Origin: Porpolomopsis calyptriformis
Lineage: Eukaryota > Basidiomycota > Agaricomycetes > Agaricales > Hygrophoraceae
Direction: 5' to 3'
NCBI GenBank assembly: GCA_951640195.1
Contig: OX621166.1
Coordinates: forward strand, 1,604,501 to 1,668,500
DNA length: 64,000 bases
The position numbers and the translations under genes were made by a program. A model generated the notes under the pieces. It saw nothing but the letters and a program-made list of their open reading frames with translations. It made no database searches and was not told the DNA's origin. Below, piece by piece: positions 1-13,600 of this stretch (its first letter is position 1; each line of letters opens with the position of its first letter).

Positions 1-9
1 TTACAAATT

Positions 10-1726
10 TCAACCCTCCCTCACGACCTCTTCCAAGGCTTCTCTGAATATGTCACAGCCCTTCTTCAACTCTGCCTGTGTGATGTTTAGCGGAGGTATG
101 AAGCGAATAACCTCGTATACGGAAGTCGTAAGAATGAGCATGCCCTTTTCGATACACCGTTTCGCCACGCGACTCGCTAGCGATTTGGGTGCAGATGCCT
201 TCAATACCGGATCGTGGGAAGACCCAGATGGGGATGCGAATTCGACCGCAACCATGAGGCCTTGTCCGCGCACATCAATGATGTTGTGGTTAACAGCGGG
301 GTCCTGGCGAATGGTGTTCAGCGAGGCGAATAACTCTTTAGAACTAGATCACACGTCAGACAACTCGAGAGTGTGACATGGAAGAATACTATCGCCCACC
401 GAGATTGCACGTTGTCCAGAATATTTTCCTCATTCATGGCCTCTACAACCGCAATTGCGGCGGCACAAGCCACGGCATTCCCGGCGTATGTACCACCCTA
501 AAAAGTTGAGCTCCATTGGACTAAGAAGCCAGAAAGATACCTACCATACTGCCAGGCGTGAGAAGATCTGTCAATTCCTTTCGGCTGATCACCCCACTCA
601 AGGGGAACCCATTGGCCAAACCCTAGTGGACGAATGAGGATGATCTCTTCGTATCGCAGAGTAGTAGAACTCACCTTGGCCACAACTAGTATATCCGGTC
701 TCGTGCCGCTGTACTCGATCGAAAAGAATTTACCAGTCCTACAAAAGCCACTCTGCACCTCATCCACAATCAGAAGCATCCCATGCCTGTCGCATACCTG
801 TCGCAAGCCTTGCAAAAAAGTGGGAGGGGCAGGGACATAACCGCCTTCTCCGAGAACTGGCTCGACCAGGATAGCAGCTGTATCCAGAGGTGTAGTCTGC
901 TGCAGTAATAATAAATCCAGTTGATATAGCGACTTATGGACGAGCTCATCCTCATTTGCCGTGGGAAGTACACAATGTTGATGCCAATAAGGAAATGGGA
1001 TGGTGAAGACACCCGGCTGTAGAAATGTGAGCCAACCAGCCGACTGAATAGATGATCAAGCATGCCATAAGAGGTGCAAAGCCCTCGGTGTATACAGTCT
1101 TGCTCCTGGTAAGGCTCATGGCCCCAAAGGTTCTTCCATGATAACTACCTAACGAGACAGACGTCAGTTGGTCCAGAAATTGGATACTATCACCACCTTA
1201 CCTTGCACGACGATAATATTCTGGCGTCTAGTGATTGTGCGTGCCATCTTGATGGAGGCCTCTATCGCCTCCGAGCCTGAATTCCAAAAGTAAAAGGAAT
1301 CCAGGGAAGGGTGAGGCATTATAGGAATGAGCTTCTCGATGAGGCGCAAGTAAGGGGTATTAAAAGCAATACTGCACTGTAAAAAATACACGGTGAGTGG
1401 GTGTGGTTTCAAAAACAGTTGAATAGTGAGTCCACCTGTCCATGAACGAGAGTGGTGCATTGCTCTGCTGCTGCCGCGCTGACTTTGGGATGGCAATGAC
1501 CTTGGAGGAAAAGTTGGATCGGATAATGAACTCATCCTTGGGGCGAAGGATTGCGCAACGAAGACTGACCAAGATTACAGACGGCAATCCCACAAGTAAA
1601 GTCAAGCATGCGGCTTCCATCATCGAAATGCACATACGATCCCTTCGCTTGAGTGATCACCCCGTCCACGATCCTCACGATACCTTTACTGACATGCTGT
1701 TTCCCAAATTCCGCCGTTGTTTGCAT
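10..1726 (-). CDS. Class-III PLP aminotransferase, 4-aminobutyrate aminotransferase type
   Basis: Multi-exon gene. It probably transfers the amino group of GABA or a related omega-amino acid to a keto acid using PLP. Visible family blocks in order are [15 protein letters not shown] (phosphate/cofactor region), [45 protein letters not shown] (the Asp that contacts the PLP ring nitrogen), then [17 protein letters not shown]. The catalytic Lys codon lies at the 3' end of an exon; the 52 bp intron 623-674 follows it. The C-terminal block [14 protein letters not shown]...[13 protein letters not shown] is complete and ends at TGA 10-12. The start was chosen at the ATG of [10 protein letters not shown] because the usual N-terminal block ([18 protein letters not shown]) follows at once. 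The gene lies head-to-tail with allantoinase, about 130 bp downstream of that gene's stop. Substrate (GABA versus acetylornithine or beta-alanine) is inferred from overall resemblance and is not certain. Confidence 0.88.
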
Positions 1727-1853
1727 CCTTTGTAGATATCAGTCGAAAAGCTGATGGGACCATCTGCGTGCGACCTTCCAATTTTGGATGCAATTGACTC
1801 CTCAGTCACATGACTCGCAGAGCAAATGACAAAATTTGATTTATGCAATTAAA

Positions 1854-3522
1854 TCAAATTTGTGTTCCTATGGGGTCCCAAAATCTTGGAAAGTTCCCAT
1901 CCATGTCATAAACCATCCGGCCGCGAACAAAAGTCTTCTCCACACGACCAAGCAGGACCATCCCTTCATAAGGCGACGTCTTGTTTTTGAACTGAAGCGA
2001 TTCTTTAGTCACCTGGAATCATTGTCTCAGTAGAGGCAGATGTTGTACACAGTTTGACACTCACCTCCCATTCCGCCTCTGGATTCCAGATAATTATATC
2101 GGCGTGGTAGCCACACTTCAATTGGCCCTTTATGGCCTCTAGCCCTGCATGTTTCGCGGGATTCACACTCAACCATTCCACGATTTGTCGAACAGTAACC
2201 CCTCGTTTCCGGCCCTCTGTCCACAGCAAACTGAGCCCCAAGCCCAAAGAACTAATTCCACCCCAAGCTCCCATGACATCTCCCTCTTCCAACTTCTTCA
2301 AGCTCGCCACGCATGGACTGTGATCAGAAACCACAAAATCGATGACACCTTCCTTCAATGCCTCCCACAGGAGCTCCTTGTTGGCTTCGTCTCTGATCGG
2401 CGGGCAGCACTTGAACTGTGGACATCTGGGAGGGATCTGTTCGGAGGAAAGACAGAGATAATGAAAACACGTTTCGACCGTCAGTTTGAGACCAGATGTT
2501 TTTGCAGCTCGGATGATTGGCAGGGCCGACGATGCAGACAAGTGAACGATGTGACATCTGAGAGAGGGGAACGTGCGCTGAAGTGTCGTTATGAGGGAGA
2601 TGGCATCCGTTTCTAGTTTTTGAGGTCGGGATCCGAGGAATGTGGTGTACGACAGATCGAGATTGTCAAGCACTGCTGGCGCTTCCGTATGATTGGCCAA
2701 CTCGGCGTGAAACAATAAGACCGTCCGCTCATTCTGCCAATGGGTTAACATAATCTCGATGCGCGAAGAGCTGTGTGTTATTTACTTCGAGAATTAGCAT
2801 CGCGTCTTTCAAGTCTTGTTCAGTGACCCGAGGGAACTCCTGAAATAAACTCATCTCAAGGCCAATTCGAACGAAAACTAAACACGAACCTCCACCCCAC
2901 TTTCAATGAGAAAACATTTGAAACCTTTGACACCGGCGTTCACCAAAGGCTTCAAATCGGACTAGGTATCCTGCATGCAGATAAACCGTCTCTTTGGTAA
3001 TGCAAAGGGGCATACCTGGTTCCCAGGGATGACACCTCCCCAGAAAGCGGTATCAGTCCAGCACTGTCCGCATGCTGCCCGGCGTTTTAGTTCGAGATGA
3101 TCTACGGTGGTTGTTGGGGGTATGGAGTTTAACGGCATGTCGATCACAGTCGTGACCCCTCCGGATGCAGCAGCTTTTGTCCCGGTCGAAAACCCCTCCC
3201 AGTCGGCCCGGCCAGGTTCGTTGAGGTGGACATGGGCACTTGACAGGAGCTGAGTGGCGTCGAGGAGGTAGACGGCGGTTTAAACTTACTCTATAAGGCC
3301 AGGAATAATGAAATTCATGCCGGCATCAATCCATTTAACGTTCCGGCCGTTTTTCCACTCGGGGCATTGCAAATCGAGCTCATCTGAGGTCAATCGCTGA
3401 GGAATAACATGAGTGATCTTTCCGGCGAGCTCGTCGACTATGATGGTGGCTGGATGAGGACCATCATGATTGGGAATGATGGCACTTTCGCTGGTGAAGA
3501 TGACAGTCCTGGGACTGGCCAT
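1854..3522 (-). CDS. Allantoinase
   Basis: Amidohydrolase-superfamily enzyme that opens the hydantoin ring of allantoin to allantoate in purine-nitrogen salvage. The exons join cleanly: [15 protein letters not shown]... to ...[18 protein letters not shown], which supplies the HxH metal ligands across an intron. Next come GVKGFKCFL (the carboxylated bridging Lys), [18 protein letters not shown] and [10 protein letters not shown] (remaining His ligands and catalytic Asp). The C-terminal beta-sandwich signature [19 protein letters not shown] follows, then TGA at 1854-1856. At least six introns of about 50 bp are visible. All metal-binding and catalytic residues are present, so it should be active. 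It sits upstream of the aminotransferase on the same strand; both could serve nitrogen salvage, but co-regulation is inference. Confidence 0.93.
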
Positions 3523-4363
3523 GGCTCGGCCTCGATTTGACCATCAAGTATCATCAGCCCATCACTGCTGACCGTGAAAGCAAATCCGGGCCACGGGTCT
3601 AAATTTACCTTTCCTTGAATTTTTTTTATCACCATCATTCGCAGAGACCATCAATGCTTTAATAAGGCTGATTTGTTGTGTGAAGCCCATTCCACAGCTT
3701 GAATGTCTACCCTCATCATCCCGAGGAAGGAGCGTGTGTTGGGCTTCAAGCCTTTGCCCCGTCGTCCTTTGCCGCCACGTCCGTTGCCGACGCTACCTCG
3801 CTCTCTGGTCTGCAAAACATGCTCGACTGGGATCACTTACCTCGAGGCTGTATATGTCCATGTAAATGCCCTCCTATCATTTGCCCAGCCCTGACTGATG
3901 TGCAACAGCCTCGGGCATTCAGAGGTTTCTCTGGCAGAGCCTTGCTTTTTCGACGAATGTACGCGACCCCGGGCTCTCCTCTTTGCGTGCTTATAATCCC
4001 TTCTCCGCAGTTCCAATGCGACGCTCGCCCCACCCCGTGTACAACTCATGGCGACCGGTGTGCATACTATGCAGGAAATAACTTGCGCCAATTGTGCATC
4101 GTTTCTTGGCTGGAAGATTGTTGGTGCGCACGACTCCTCTGAGAAATGGAAGGAAGGGAGTTGTCTTCTTGAGCTGGAAAGCCTCACAAGCCACCGATAG
4201 AGCAGCATGTCTTTTTTTCTACCCATTCATCCTTCAGGGCTTCAGCGTCGATGCCGAGCATTCATATTTATTGCGCTATACCCTGTATCATTAGCACGTG
4301 TGATAGTTTTTTTTTTTTTTTCAAACGCGGGACTGCGATCAATGAAAACTTGATTCTTGATTT
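3523..4363. other. Divergent intergenic region between allantoinase and the TBC gene
   Basis: About 840 bp holding the 5' flanks of both genes. A possible two-exon reading frame is visible on the plus strand: exon from ATG 3699, a 47 bp intron beginning gtaaat near 3861 with CTGAC branch-like sequence and an acag acceptor, and a second exon ending at TAA near 4081. The product would be about 110 residues with no recognisable domain, so it is not called as a gene; a non-coding transcript is equally possible. A run of 14 T lies near 4,308-4,321. Confidence 0.4.
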
Positions 4364-6745
4364 ATGTCGACGGCGGTGGACCAGCCCACCCATAGAGTGG
4401 GGACCTCTCGCCCTTCAATCACTACCGTGCCACCCCTAGACCTGTTGTTATCACCCGCTCAGGACACTGTCTTTCCGACTTTCGAGGAACAGCTACTGGC
4501 TCGGGATTCAGAGTCAGAGTTCAATGATATCTCCCTTGATGATATACCGTTTACCGCTATACCTCTCACCGCGCGCCCTGCGCAGAAGCCCTCCATCGAC
4601 AAGGCGGAGGACAGCCGTCGTCGAAGCGTTGACTCGATCTCATCCTTGCATTTCGGCACTACGAAGACCGATCGACAAAAGAAGTCCGTCTCGACGGCTA
4701 GTATTCGATCCGCTAGCAATCTTCCGTTTATTCTTGCCCGATTGGATATCCAAAAATCTCAGGAAGAAGGCGGTTTCAATGCGCAAAGGGGCAGTGTTGA
4801 CGGTCAACTCAGGTTACAAGAAGAATTTGCACGTCTCCAAAACGATGAGGAGGCCGCGGCTAATGAAGCCATAGACTGGAGTGCGTGATCGTCTTTTGCC
4901 TGGTGTCTCTTTATCCTGACTTCTATCCATAAGATTTCTGGGGGGCGGTGATTTCTGGTTAGCTCCCAATACACCATCGCGAGCGAAATCACCCACATAA
5001 ACCGCATTAGATTACCATGGATTTGCATCCGAGAACGCTGAGAAGGTAGCTCGAGCCATCGAGAGGGGCATACCAGACACTCTTCGTGGCATGATGTGGC
5101 AACTGATGTAGCGATCTTACTCTTTCTCGTCCTCACCTGCATCTCAACCTCGTTTGATACCTAGGGCGGCTTCGAAAAGCCCAGAGCTCGAAGCTACATA
5201 TCTGAAGCTATTAAAGGAGACAAGTACCCACGAAAAGGCTATTACGCGTGATCTAGGACGGTACGAACACTCGATCTCTTGTAATTGGCAATATGAATCC
5301 AACTCCTCAGAACGCTCCCACATCATCGCTTTTTCAATGACGGGAAAGGCGTTGGCCAGGAAAATTTATTCAATGTGTTGAAGGCATACTCAATGTACGT
5401 TCCTTTGATCAAATAGCCTCTCGATCTGTTGGCTGATTATTGAGAAGGTATGACCCAGAAGTGGGATACTGCCAAGGGTTGCCTTTCATAGTGGCTATAT
5501 TGTTATTGAATGTGCGTGTCTTCCTTGGCTCCCTCGTCCATCTCTGGCTTGACTCCTCACAGATGCCAGACGAGGAAGCATTTACGCTTCTAGTAAGACT
5601 GATGCATTCATACGATCTTCGTGGCCATTATCTACCCAATATGCCCAAGCTGCAGATGCGCCTTGTTAGTCGTTTCATCAGTGCTTTGCCCTTGAGCGGT
5701 GATCTTGAGGCTGACTGTCTGACAGTTTCAGGTGCGAGTGGATTAAAGTCGCCATGAGGAGTGTTTGGCTTATGCTTGGGTAGTTCGATCGTTTATTAGA
5801 AGAGCTACTTCCCGTCGTGCACATGCACTTTCTACGTCAAGGCGTCAAATCTAGTATGTTCTGTTCGCAATGGTTTCTAACGCTGTTTGGCTATCGGTGA
5901 GCGCAGTGTCCACGCCGTAAAGATATTACTTGACAGAAACAATCCAGCTTTCCGCTAAGTATTGTCTTCCGAATATACGACAATTGTCTCGCCAGTGGGA
6001 TCGAGGCCATTTTCGGTTTCAGCATTGCTCTCCTTAAAAAGAACGAGGAGATATTGTTGTCCATGAATCTTGATCAAATTCTTACGTTTCTGCATACACG
6101 AGTGTTCGAGACGTATAAGGTGAGTGGAACGATATCTGTATTTCCTGTTGACACGAGGTTTCCCGCCTTAGATAGAGTCCGCCGAAGAAGATGAAGAAGC
6201 TACCTACAATGTAAATGGATTTATTCAGGACGCCGTTGCGCTACGCATCACGCCGTTTATGCTGGACACTTTCGCCCGCGAATACGAGGAGTTCGTCCGC
6301 GCGCGAGATGCACTTGCTAACGAGATCACCACGCTGCAAAACACCAATCGAAGTCTATCTGCTCAAGTGTAAGCTCTTCATCACATGTTACAACCTTCCA
6401 GCCTCTCAAACCAGACACCGTCACGCAGAAAAAATCTCGAAACAAGTTTAGCGCAACTCAATACCGAGCATGTTGAAGTTCTCGTACGTTTCTTCGCCCT
6501 GCTCGCAACATGAAATCATGGACCATACCCTGTTCTAGAATGAATTGGTGAAATCTCGATTGCGGAATGAAGAAATTGAAGAAGAGCTCGTCCGGTACAA
6601 ACTTCTGCAAGTTTTTTCATTGACGTTCTGTCAAGTCGCTTATCAACATCGCAGATACGCTGAGGCAATGCACGAAAACGAGGATGCGCATTCGTCGAGT
6701 CGGATCTCTGTGTCTTCACTGCTCAGCAGGAAAGGAAGCGATTGA
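4364..6745 (+). CDS. TBC-domain Rab GTPase-activating protein (GYP5/EVI5-like)
   Basis: Stimulates GTP hydrolysis by a Rab in membrane traffic. A roughly 170-residue Ser-rich N-terminal region precedes the TBC domain. The domain starts at FWGAVISDYHGFA...ARAIERGIPDTLRGMMWQLM. It contains the arginine-finger motif ITRDLGR (IxxDxxR) and the glutamine-finger motif GYCQGLPF (YxQG), then MPDEEAFTLLVRLM, FLTLFGYRFPLSIVFRIYD and ASGIEAIFGFSIALL. Both catalytic fingers are intact. The C-terminal exons (EYEEFVRARDALANEITTL, and NELVKSRLRNEEIEEELVRY) look like the coiled coil found after the TBC in Gyp5/EVI5 proteins. About ten short introns are needed; one splits the arginine-finger region after DLGR. 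The stop is TGA 6743-6745. Sub-family is inferred from domain order; the Rab target cannot be read from sequence. Confidence 0.88.
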
Positions 6746-6897
6746 GTTAATCTAGAGCTTTAATGGACTGATTATACAAGTCACTTTGCATGTTTATGTA
6801 AGAAAAAGTCATCCGTACGATCACTGTCTGGTGTGGGTTAACCAATCCGTGCATGAGTTCTCGAACACCCAACTGCTGAAATCTGACCCAACATTCC

Positions 6898-9480
6898 ATG
6901 CAGAGGCTTCAGCTCAGACGTGATTGTTTCTTCCACCGGACAAATCTTTACTCAACAAAATTTCCGCCGAACAGTGCTCAGTTCCGTCAGCTCAACCGAA
7001 GGTGGAACTCCAAAACTTTGGGTCACCAACGTTGGCGTCCCAACCCATGGCTCGTTTACCCAACAACTCTTTTACTCTTCTCCGGTGCCGGCTTGGTCGC
7101 GTACTGGAAATACCAACCATTCCGCCATGTCGTTCTGGCTTCTGTGCGATGCTCCAGGGTAGCAGGCGAGTATTTTTTTGTTTTTGTTTTTTTGGTTGGT
7201 TCGCTTAACGCTTATTATATAGGCGCTGCGATCCTCGGAGTAATTGATTATAAACTAACATTCGCGCAACACTACCAGTCCCAGGATGAACGTCTCACAG
7301 CGTACTCTGAATGTCACAAACGAAGCGCGAAAAGAGTTCTGAAGGCGCTTTTGGCCAATGGAGGTGAGCTCAGTTCCCATGGGCTTCCATAACTATCATC
7401 CGTTAACAAGGTGTGATGTTGGTAGGAGTCTTTATAAAGATGGGTCAACATATGGCTTCATTGTCAGTTATTGAGGACCATTCTCCACGACTATCTCAAC
7501 TTTCTGACCAAACAAGTTAGAGCTGTACTGCCTAAAGAGTGGACAAGCACCATGGTGAGATCGAGGTTCGTAGCTTCACATGTGTACTTTCTTACCTGCA
7601 ACGCAGAGGCCTTTACAAGACCAATGCGAACCCACGCCGTATGAAGCCATCGAAGCCCTGTTCCTGACCGATATGGGCCAGTCTATAGCAGACTCATTCG
7701 AGGATTTTGATCCTCAACCCATTGGAGTTGCAAGTCTGGCACAAGTGCATGTGGGATTCCACCGAAATTCAAAAAAACGAGTCGCTGTAAAGGTCCGTCT
7801 CTTTCAATTTGACGAGACGTGTTGATAATTATGCTCTCTTGTTAGTTGCAGCATCCACATCTAGCCGAATTTTGTGACGTTGACATGGAAATGGTTGAGG
7901 TTGCACTCGGTCAGTCTGATCCAAACTTCTAGTTCCACATTTTGTCCCTATAACGGCCCGATGCATTTAAGGCTGGATCAAACATTGGTTCCCCGAATTC
8001 GAATTCACTTGGCTAGGAGAGGAAATGCGCGAAAACTTGCCGAAGGAAATGGATTTTATTCACGAGGCGTCTAATGCCGCCAGGGCGAAGGAGGACTTCG
8101 ACCATGTCCGGTGTTCGTTGTATATCCCAGAGGTGATTACATCAACAAAAAGGGTCCTTGTCATGGAGTATATCCAAGGGGCTCGCGTTGATGACCTGAG
8201 GTATCTGGCTGAGCACGGCATCGATCGCAACAAGGTCGCTTTGGAATTGTCACGCATTTTCAATCAGATGGTATTTGTGAATGGCTGGTTCCACGCGGTG
8301 AGTGTATGCCAATTCCTCGTTTATCACATCTGAGCAGGCTCCAGGACCCGCATCCTGGTAATGTACCCCTCTAGTAAATCTCTTGTCTCGCTGATATGTT
8401 ACGCTCTCATATTAAGGAAACCTGTTAATACGTCCGGCACCGCCAGGATCAAGATCACCATATAATTTCGAGATTGCTTTGCTGGATCATGGTCTATACT
8501 TTGATATAGACACACCTCTTCGAATCAATTACAGCAAATTCTGGTTAGCATTGATTGCCCCTGCGTCTGCTTCAACAACAGCAGATCGTCGAACGTACGC
8601 AAAATTGATAGGTAATATTGGGCCAGACTTGGTGAGATTCATTTTACAAAAAACCTATATATGTATGTATTCATCCTTTCATAGTATCCTGTCTTTGAAG
8701 CTGCTATCACCGGTTGGGGTTGTTTTCCGCACTTGAATCGTCTCTTCTGATCTGAGTGATAATAGGGCGAGCTTCGTTGCAGGAATCACACGAAAACGAG
8801 GACCCCGACCCACAGCCTGGACCGCAATTCCACAGAGCATCGAGCATGATCGATATAATGCCCCGAACGGAAGAAGAAATGCAGGCCATCCGTGATGCCG
8901 TCATAACCAGCGAGGGACTACTGCTGTCGGTTTTCGACGTTTTACGCCGAATACCACGGAGGGTCCTCATGGTCTTGAAGTTGAACGACTTGACGAGGTA
9001 TATCCTGGATTCTCCTACCACTTTGAATGGCGTTCACGGTTTTTTACAGAAGTCTTGATCATGCTCTCATGACAACTCATTCAAGTGTGAGTGGCGCACA
9101 CAAGTGGTGAATTGCCGGTGGTCATGCCTGATGTTTCTCTAGATACGGATTTTCTTGATTACTGCGAAATACTGTGCCTTTGCGGTCTGGCAAGACGATC
9201 GAAGGCGTCTTAGTGAAATGATGAGATTGAGAGGGCTGTTGTCCTTTTCTCTGCTTCGGGAATATTTTACGTGCTGGATGTTTGTCTACCCACTTGTTCT
9301 TACTTTACGCGTGGCTGATGGTTTCTTCTCAGCCGATACGAAAAAACATATCGGAGTATAGTCATTCTAGAGGCGTGGACAGACTTCAATGCTTACATGG
9401 TTAAAACAGCCGCATGGCTTCGTGGGCTTTTTAGAACAGGGTTCGATGGGGCGCGCAGAGCTGCTGCTGGATTGGCATAG
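6898..9480 (+). CDS. MCP2: ABC1/ADCK1-type atypical kinase, mitochondrial (Mcp2/Cqd2-like)
   Basis: UbiB/COQ8-family protein. It most resembles human ADCK1 and yeast Mcp2/Cqd2, which are mitochondrial and linked to lipid and coenzyme Q distribution. Residues 1-40 are Arg/Ser-rich (MQRLQLRRDCFFHRTNLYST), consistent with a mitochondrial presequence, followed by a hydrophobic segment (LVYPTTLLLFSGAGLVAYW). UbiB hallmarks: KxGQ as FIKMGQHMASL, an A-rich-loop equivalent GVASLAQVH (ADCK1 also has this variant), VAVKLQHP, LVMEYIQG, the catalytic loop NGWFHADPHPGN, and metal-binding LLDHGLY in place of the usual DFG. It ends with TAG at 9478-9480. It is convergent with SUB1, whose stop is 100 bp away. 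Around ten introns. The SLAQ and DHG variants suggest ATPase-type rather than protein-kinase activity, as known for the family. Confidence 0.88.
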
Positions 9481-9579
9481 AGGATCATGATAGATTAGTT
9501 ATTATAGTATGTATACAACAATAATTCCTAGATCACAGGGGACGACTGAATTTGCACAGCAACGTTGTGCGGAGTATTT

Positions 9580-10179
9580 TCATTTCTTCAACTCTGCGAT
9601 AAGAGTGTGGATTGTGTCTTTGCTGTTGCTGAGACACTCCCACTTGAAAGAGCATTTAGAGCTCCCATCTGTATAATTAGGGTGACGGCTCACTTGCTCT
9701 AAGCTGAGGGATATGCCCTTTTTACCTGGCTTCTCATCATCATCGGGGCCATAAAACTCTCTTATGTCGACGAGAACGTGTCCTATACAGAGTTCGGACA
9801 ACGTATGAAGCACGAAAGTGCCCGCTCACCTTTGAATGATCGAATGGTCGCGCGTTTCTTCTTTCCGAGATCGATATACCCCTCTCCGTCTTTGTTCCGA
9901 CGGACGAGAGTAGTGTCCGACGCTGGTGAGTCGAATTTGGGTTTCTGTAGGGAATCAACGATAAGTCGCGATACTCGCCAGGGTGGACGGGGAAGAGACC
10001 TTGGCCAACTTTGGACTCTCTTCCTCGAACAGTGGCGCTTTGGTGTCACTGCTGTACTCTTCCTCCTGTACAGTCCCCGATTGAAGGGGGCAAAACATGA
10101 GATACGATCCATGATTACTACGCGAGAAAAGTACCTCTGCCTCTCTTGGACGTTTCGTGCCAGGCTTGCGTTTGGCCAT
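9580..10179 (-). CDS. SUB1: Transcriptional coactivator PC4/Sub1
   Basis: Single-stranded-DNA-binding coactivator of RNA polymerase II. Five short exons join to a protein of about 130 residues. It has a basic start (MAKRKPGTKRPREAE), an acidic linker (EEEYSSDTKAPLFEEESPK), then the PC4 fold: YIDLGKKKRATIRSFKG, VLVDIREFYGP, KPGKKGISLSLEQ, and a final helix WECLSNSKDTIHTLIAELKK ending at TGA 9580. The beta-ridge and the KPGKKGISL loop that contact DNA are intact. Introns are 47-70 bp with good GT...AG ends (for example after RSFKG and after SLSLEQ). Divergent from TOM1, sharing a roughly 470 bp upstream region. Confidence 0.92.
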
Positions 10180-10650
10180 CGGGACTACGTTCTAGCGTAG
10201 CAGGGGTGGGCAAATTTATAAATTGGAATTTGAGTATGTGATCAGTGACTGTCCGTGAATATGGCGTCAATCTTCGCCTTGGTCGCGAAGTAAACGGTGG
10301 GTGAAGTAGAAGACGTGCCCGTGTTCAACAATCAACATTCACAGGTTCTACCTTTGGGTGATGTGTCCGTATGTTCCCGCGTGTTCTGGCTGCGATTGTT
10401 CAAGCTGTTAGTTGGTCGAATGTTCAAGCCCACGCCGCACTGTTGGCAATACGCGCTCTGACGGGCTGAACGATCCGTGGGGCTGTGGCGAAAACGTGGG
10501 AAGATTTAGCCTGATTTATCCAGCTGACGCGGTCGAGAATTTGAAGGCGAGCTCGCTTATCCTTCTTTGACAGCTTTCCGCCTGACTCCATCTTAGTCCT
10601 CATTGAAGGTGTGATTCGGAAACACAATTTCCTCGACGCTGTCGCGGAAG
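10180..10650. promoter_or_regulatory. Bidirectional upstream region of SUB1 and TOM1
   Basis: About 470 bp between two divergent start codons. No clear TATA box is seen on either side. It must hold both 5' flanks; no coding signal is supported in it. Confidence 0.55.
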
Positions 10651-13600
10651 ATGAAGATCCTTCACAAATCGAAAAGAGTAGTTCCGCCCGTAAGTTTTCG
10701 CCACCCACTGTTTTACGCGCCCTTGACGGGTCAACCTTGCCACAGCGCCCCCAAGTGGTTGAAATCATCTCAAAGCTAGTTGATACACCAGACGATGATC
10801 TTCCAGAAGTTTTAGCTCAGATTGACACATGGAGATGGCCACGCTCAGATCTCAATGCCTGGATCAAGGTCCTCAACAAGTTCGATGCCATCTTGGAGGA
10901 GGTTATCCGTGATTACGACGTGGATAAGTTACAAGTCAACCATTTTACGCCCGTTACGAAGAAGACCGTGTGCGAGATCCTCAGATTCGAGAGGTTGTTG
11001 CTCGAAAACTCCACCAACAGAAAGATGTTCAACTCATATGATGTAAGAGTACATCCACTTGTCGGTGTCTTGCTAATGCCTTGTTTTTGATTTCAGCGGC
11101 TCAATAGTTTGCTTTTTACATCAGACCTTGATGTCTTGATCCTGGCGCTGAACTTGTTACTCCGTCCCTCACAGCAATATTCAAATCAACCATCTGTCTC
11201 TCATGCTCTTAATATCTCTACTCCTCGACTCCAATCCCTTGCAAAGCGCTGGCCTAATTTGCGTGAATATGGAATTGGTCTTGTCGAATTGTCCGGTCGC
11301 AGCCCCGAACTTGAGTCGTTACCTACCGAAGCTCGGGAGGTAAACTATAGTTTTTACAAGACAGAGACCGTCAAAGAACAAGAGAAGAAGCCGGATGTCG
11401 ATGCTTTTGATGTTTCTCATTCCCCATCCCGGAAATCATCAGCACTTCCTACTTCAAGTGCGGTGAATATTCACATCGATGTTCACTCGTTGGACTCCAA
11501 GAATACCATGGATATCCTTGCGGATATCCTCGATGCACATGCCGTACCCGACAGCGAGAAGTTCGAATTGATGTGTCGTATCCGTACAGCACAAGTCCTG
11601 GCTAAAGGCAAAGATACGGATCGTGAAAAGCTTGTCATTGTCAGGCTGCTGGCGATCGCTATATTTGGCCACACCCATCCTGAGTCTCAGGCCGTGTCCT
11701 CGCTATTCCTTTACGAGCCCGACCTGATCGTCCACATCGCAGAAGTCCTTCAAATCGACCGCGCCATTTCCATATCTATACAAACCGCTGCTATCTCGGC
11801 TCTGGACGCACTTGCTAGATATCGAAACAAAATCCAGGAAGTCTTAATCGCCGTGAATGCAGGGGTCAACCATGGCATTCTCATGGCCCTCGTGCGCAAG
11901 ACCGTGTCAGAAGTCGGAAATCCCGACTCTACCCTACCACACTCATTCGTCGAGGCTCTTCTATCCTTTTTGACGTTCATCGCTTCGCATGCCGCGGGAG
12001 GCAACATGGTTGTTGGGGCCGGTCTCGTGCCAATGCTGATCCAGCTCATAGAGAATAGGTTGCCCCAGCGATTGCCGGTTGTTTCCAAGACCATGCAGCT
12101 CGTCGATAATGTACTGTATAGTTTTGCGAACGCCTTCCAGCTCTTCTGCACTGCCCGCGGTGTCGAAGTTCTCGTGGACAGGATCGAGGTAAAGTACCAT
12201 TGCTTCGAAGGTTGCCGCGTTATTGATTTCCGGTGCACAATTTAGTATGAGGTGAATCTAGACATCAGAGAATATGGTGATGAGCAGCAGTCCCGTGAAA
12301 TATTTGGTTCATACGGTGCGTTTTTCTATCATCGGCGTTAGTATCATTGGATTAAATCTACTGAGGAGGCGAACTTCCAATTGGCCGTGCCGCCGTTCTG
12401 AAACACACATTACGCTCTTTGCATCGTATGATGCAGTCTTCAGGAACCGCAGAAGGTCTTCGTGGGTTGATTGATACCTCAATTCTGGCATCAATTAAGA
12501 AAATCATCGAGTACCGTGGTCTTTTTGGCCCAAGCATTTTGCCTATTGGTACGTCATTCATTTTCCCAAGTGTGTTTTCGATTACAGGCTCACGTCTTTC
12601 GTGAAGCCATCAATATCATGGCAACATTTGTTCACAATGAACCCACCTCCCTGGCTATAATTCAGGAAGCTGCATTGCCTGAGGTTTTCTATACGGCCAT
12701 TGAGTCTGGCTTGGAACCCGCCATTGAGGTAAATTAATATACAATTGACTTGTGCTCAATCCAATAATACCTTGATCTCTTTTTCCAAGTTCATTCAAGC
12801 AATTCCAAATGCGATTGGTGCTCTTTGTCTAAACCAAGCAGGTCAAGACCAGCTCGCAGGGCGTCCTAGCATCATCCCTGGTATCTTCTCGATCTTTACC
12901 TCCGACCCTCACTTGAAGATTCTCCTTGACAAGGAAAATGCCGTCCTCATCGGCACAGCTATCGACGAACTCATTCGTCATCACCCCTCCTTGAAAACAG
13001 CTGTCTTTGAGGCCCTCAAATCAACATTGAATAGGATTGAAGACCTTGGCAACGCATATGTACCTCCCAAAGATATTCAGCACTGGTATAAGTTGGTCCC
13101 TATTCTGACAGTGTCTCCCGACGACGGGATCCCCATGGAAGGTATCGAAACTGAAGGCTCCACATTCTCATCCGCCTCGGATCAAGAAATATCTGACTCG
13201 AAGAACGATTCGATATGTGAGGAAGACACTCCAAAAGCTCATGACAACAATGTGGTATCCTATATCGATGTCTTTGGTCGGGTACGTCGCCGTTAATTTC
13301 ACTTCCATCTCACTCACCGATGTATCTACCAAGTTTCTGGAGGGTTTGTTTCAGCATACGCCTCATTGTCGGGATTTTATATCAAGCACCGACGGACTCC
13401 AGCGTCTAGGAAGACTAACCGCGCTTCCATCCCTCCCCTATGACTTCGCCAATAGTGTTGCTTCAGATTCGCTAGTTCAGGTTATGCGCACGATGACCGA
13501 GGTTGCTACAAATGACACCCTCCTCTATCTGGCCAACATTGTAAAATCTTCTTTGGAGGAAACAAGGAGCTTCTGGGACTCGCTGGCAAGCGGATCAAAG

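Noticed and set aside
3837..4226. Minus-strand ORF of 129 codons upstream of the TBC gene
   Set aside because: No domain, no good splice or start context, and it overlaps other equally weak frames on the plus strand.
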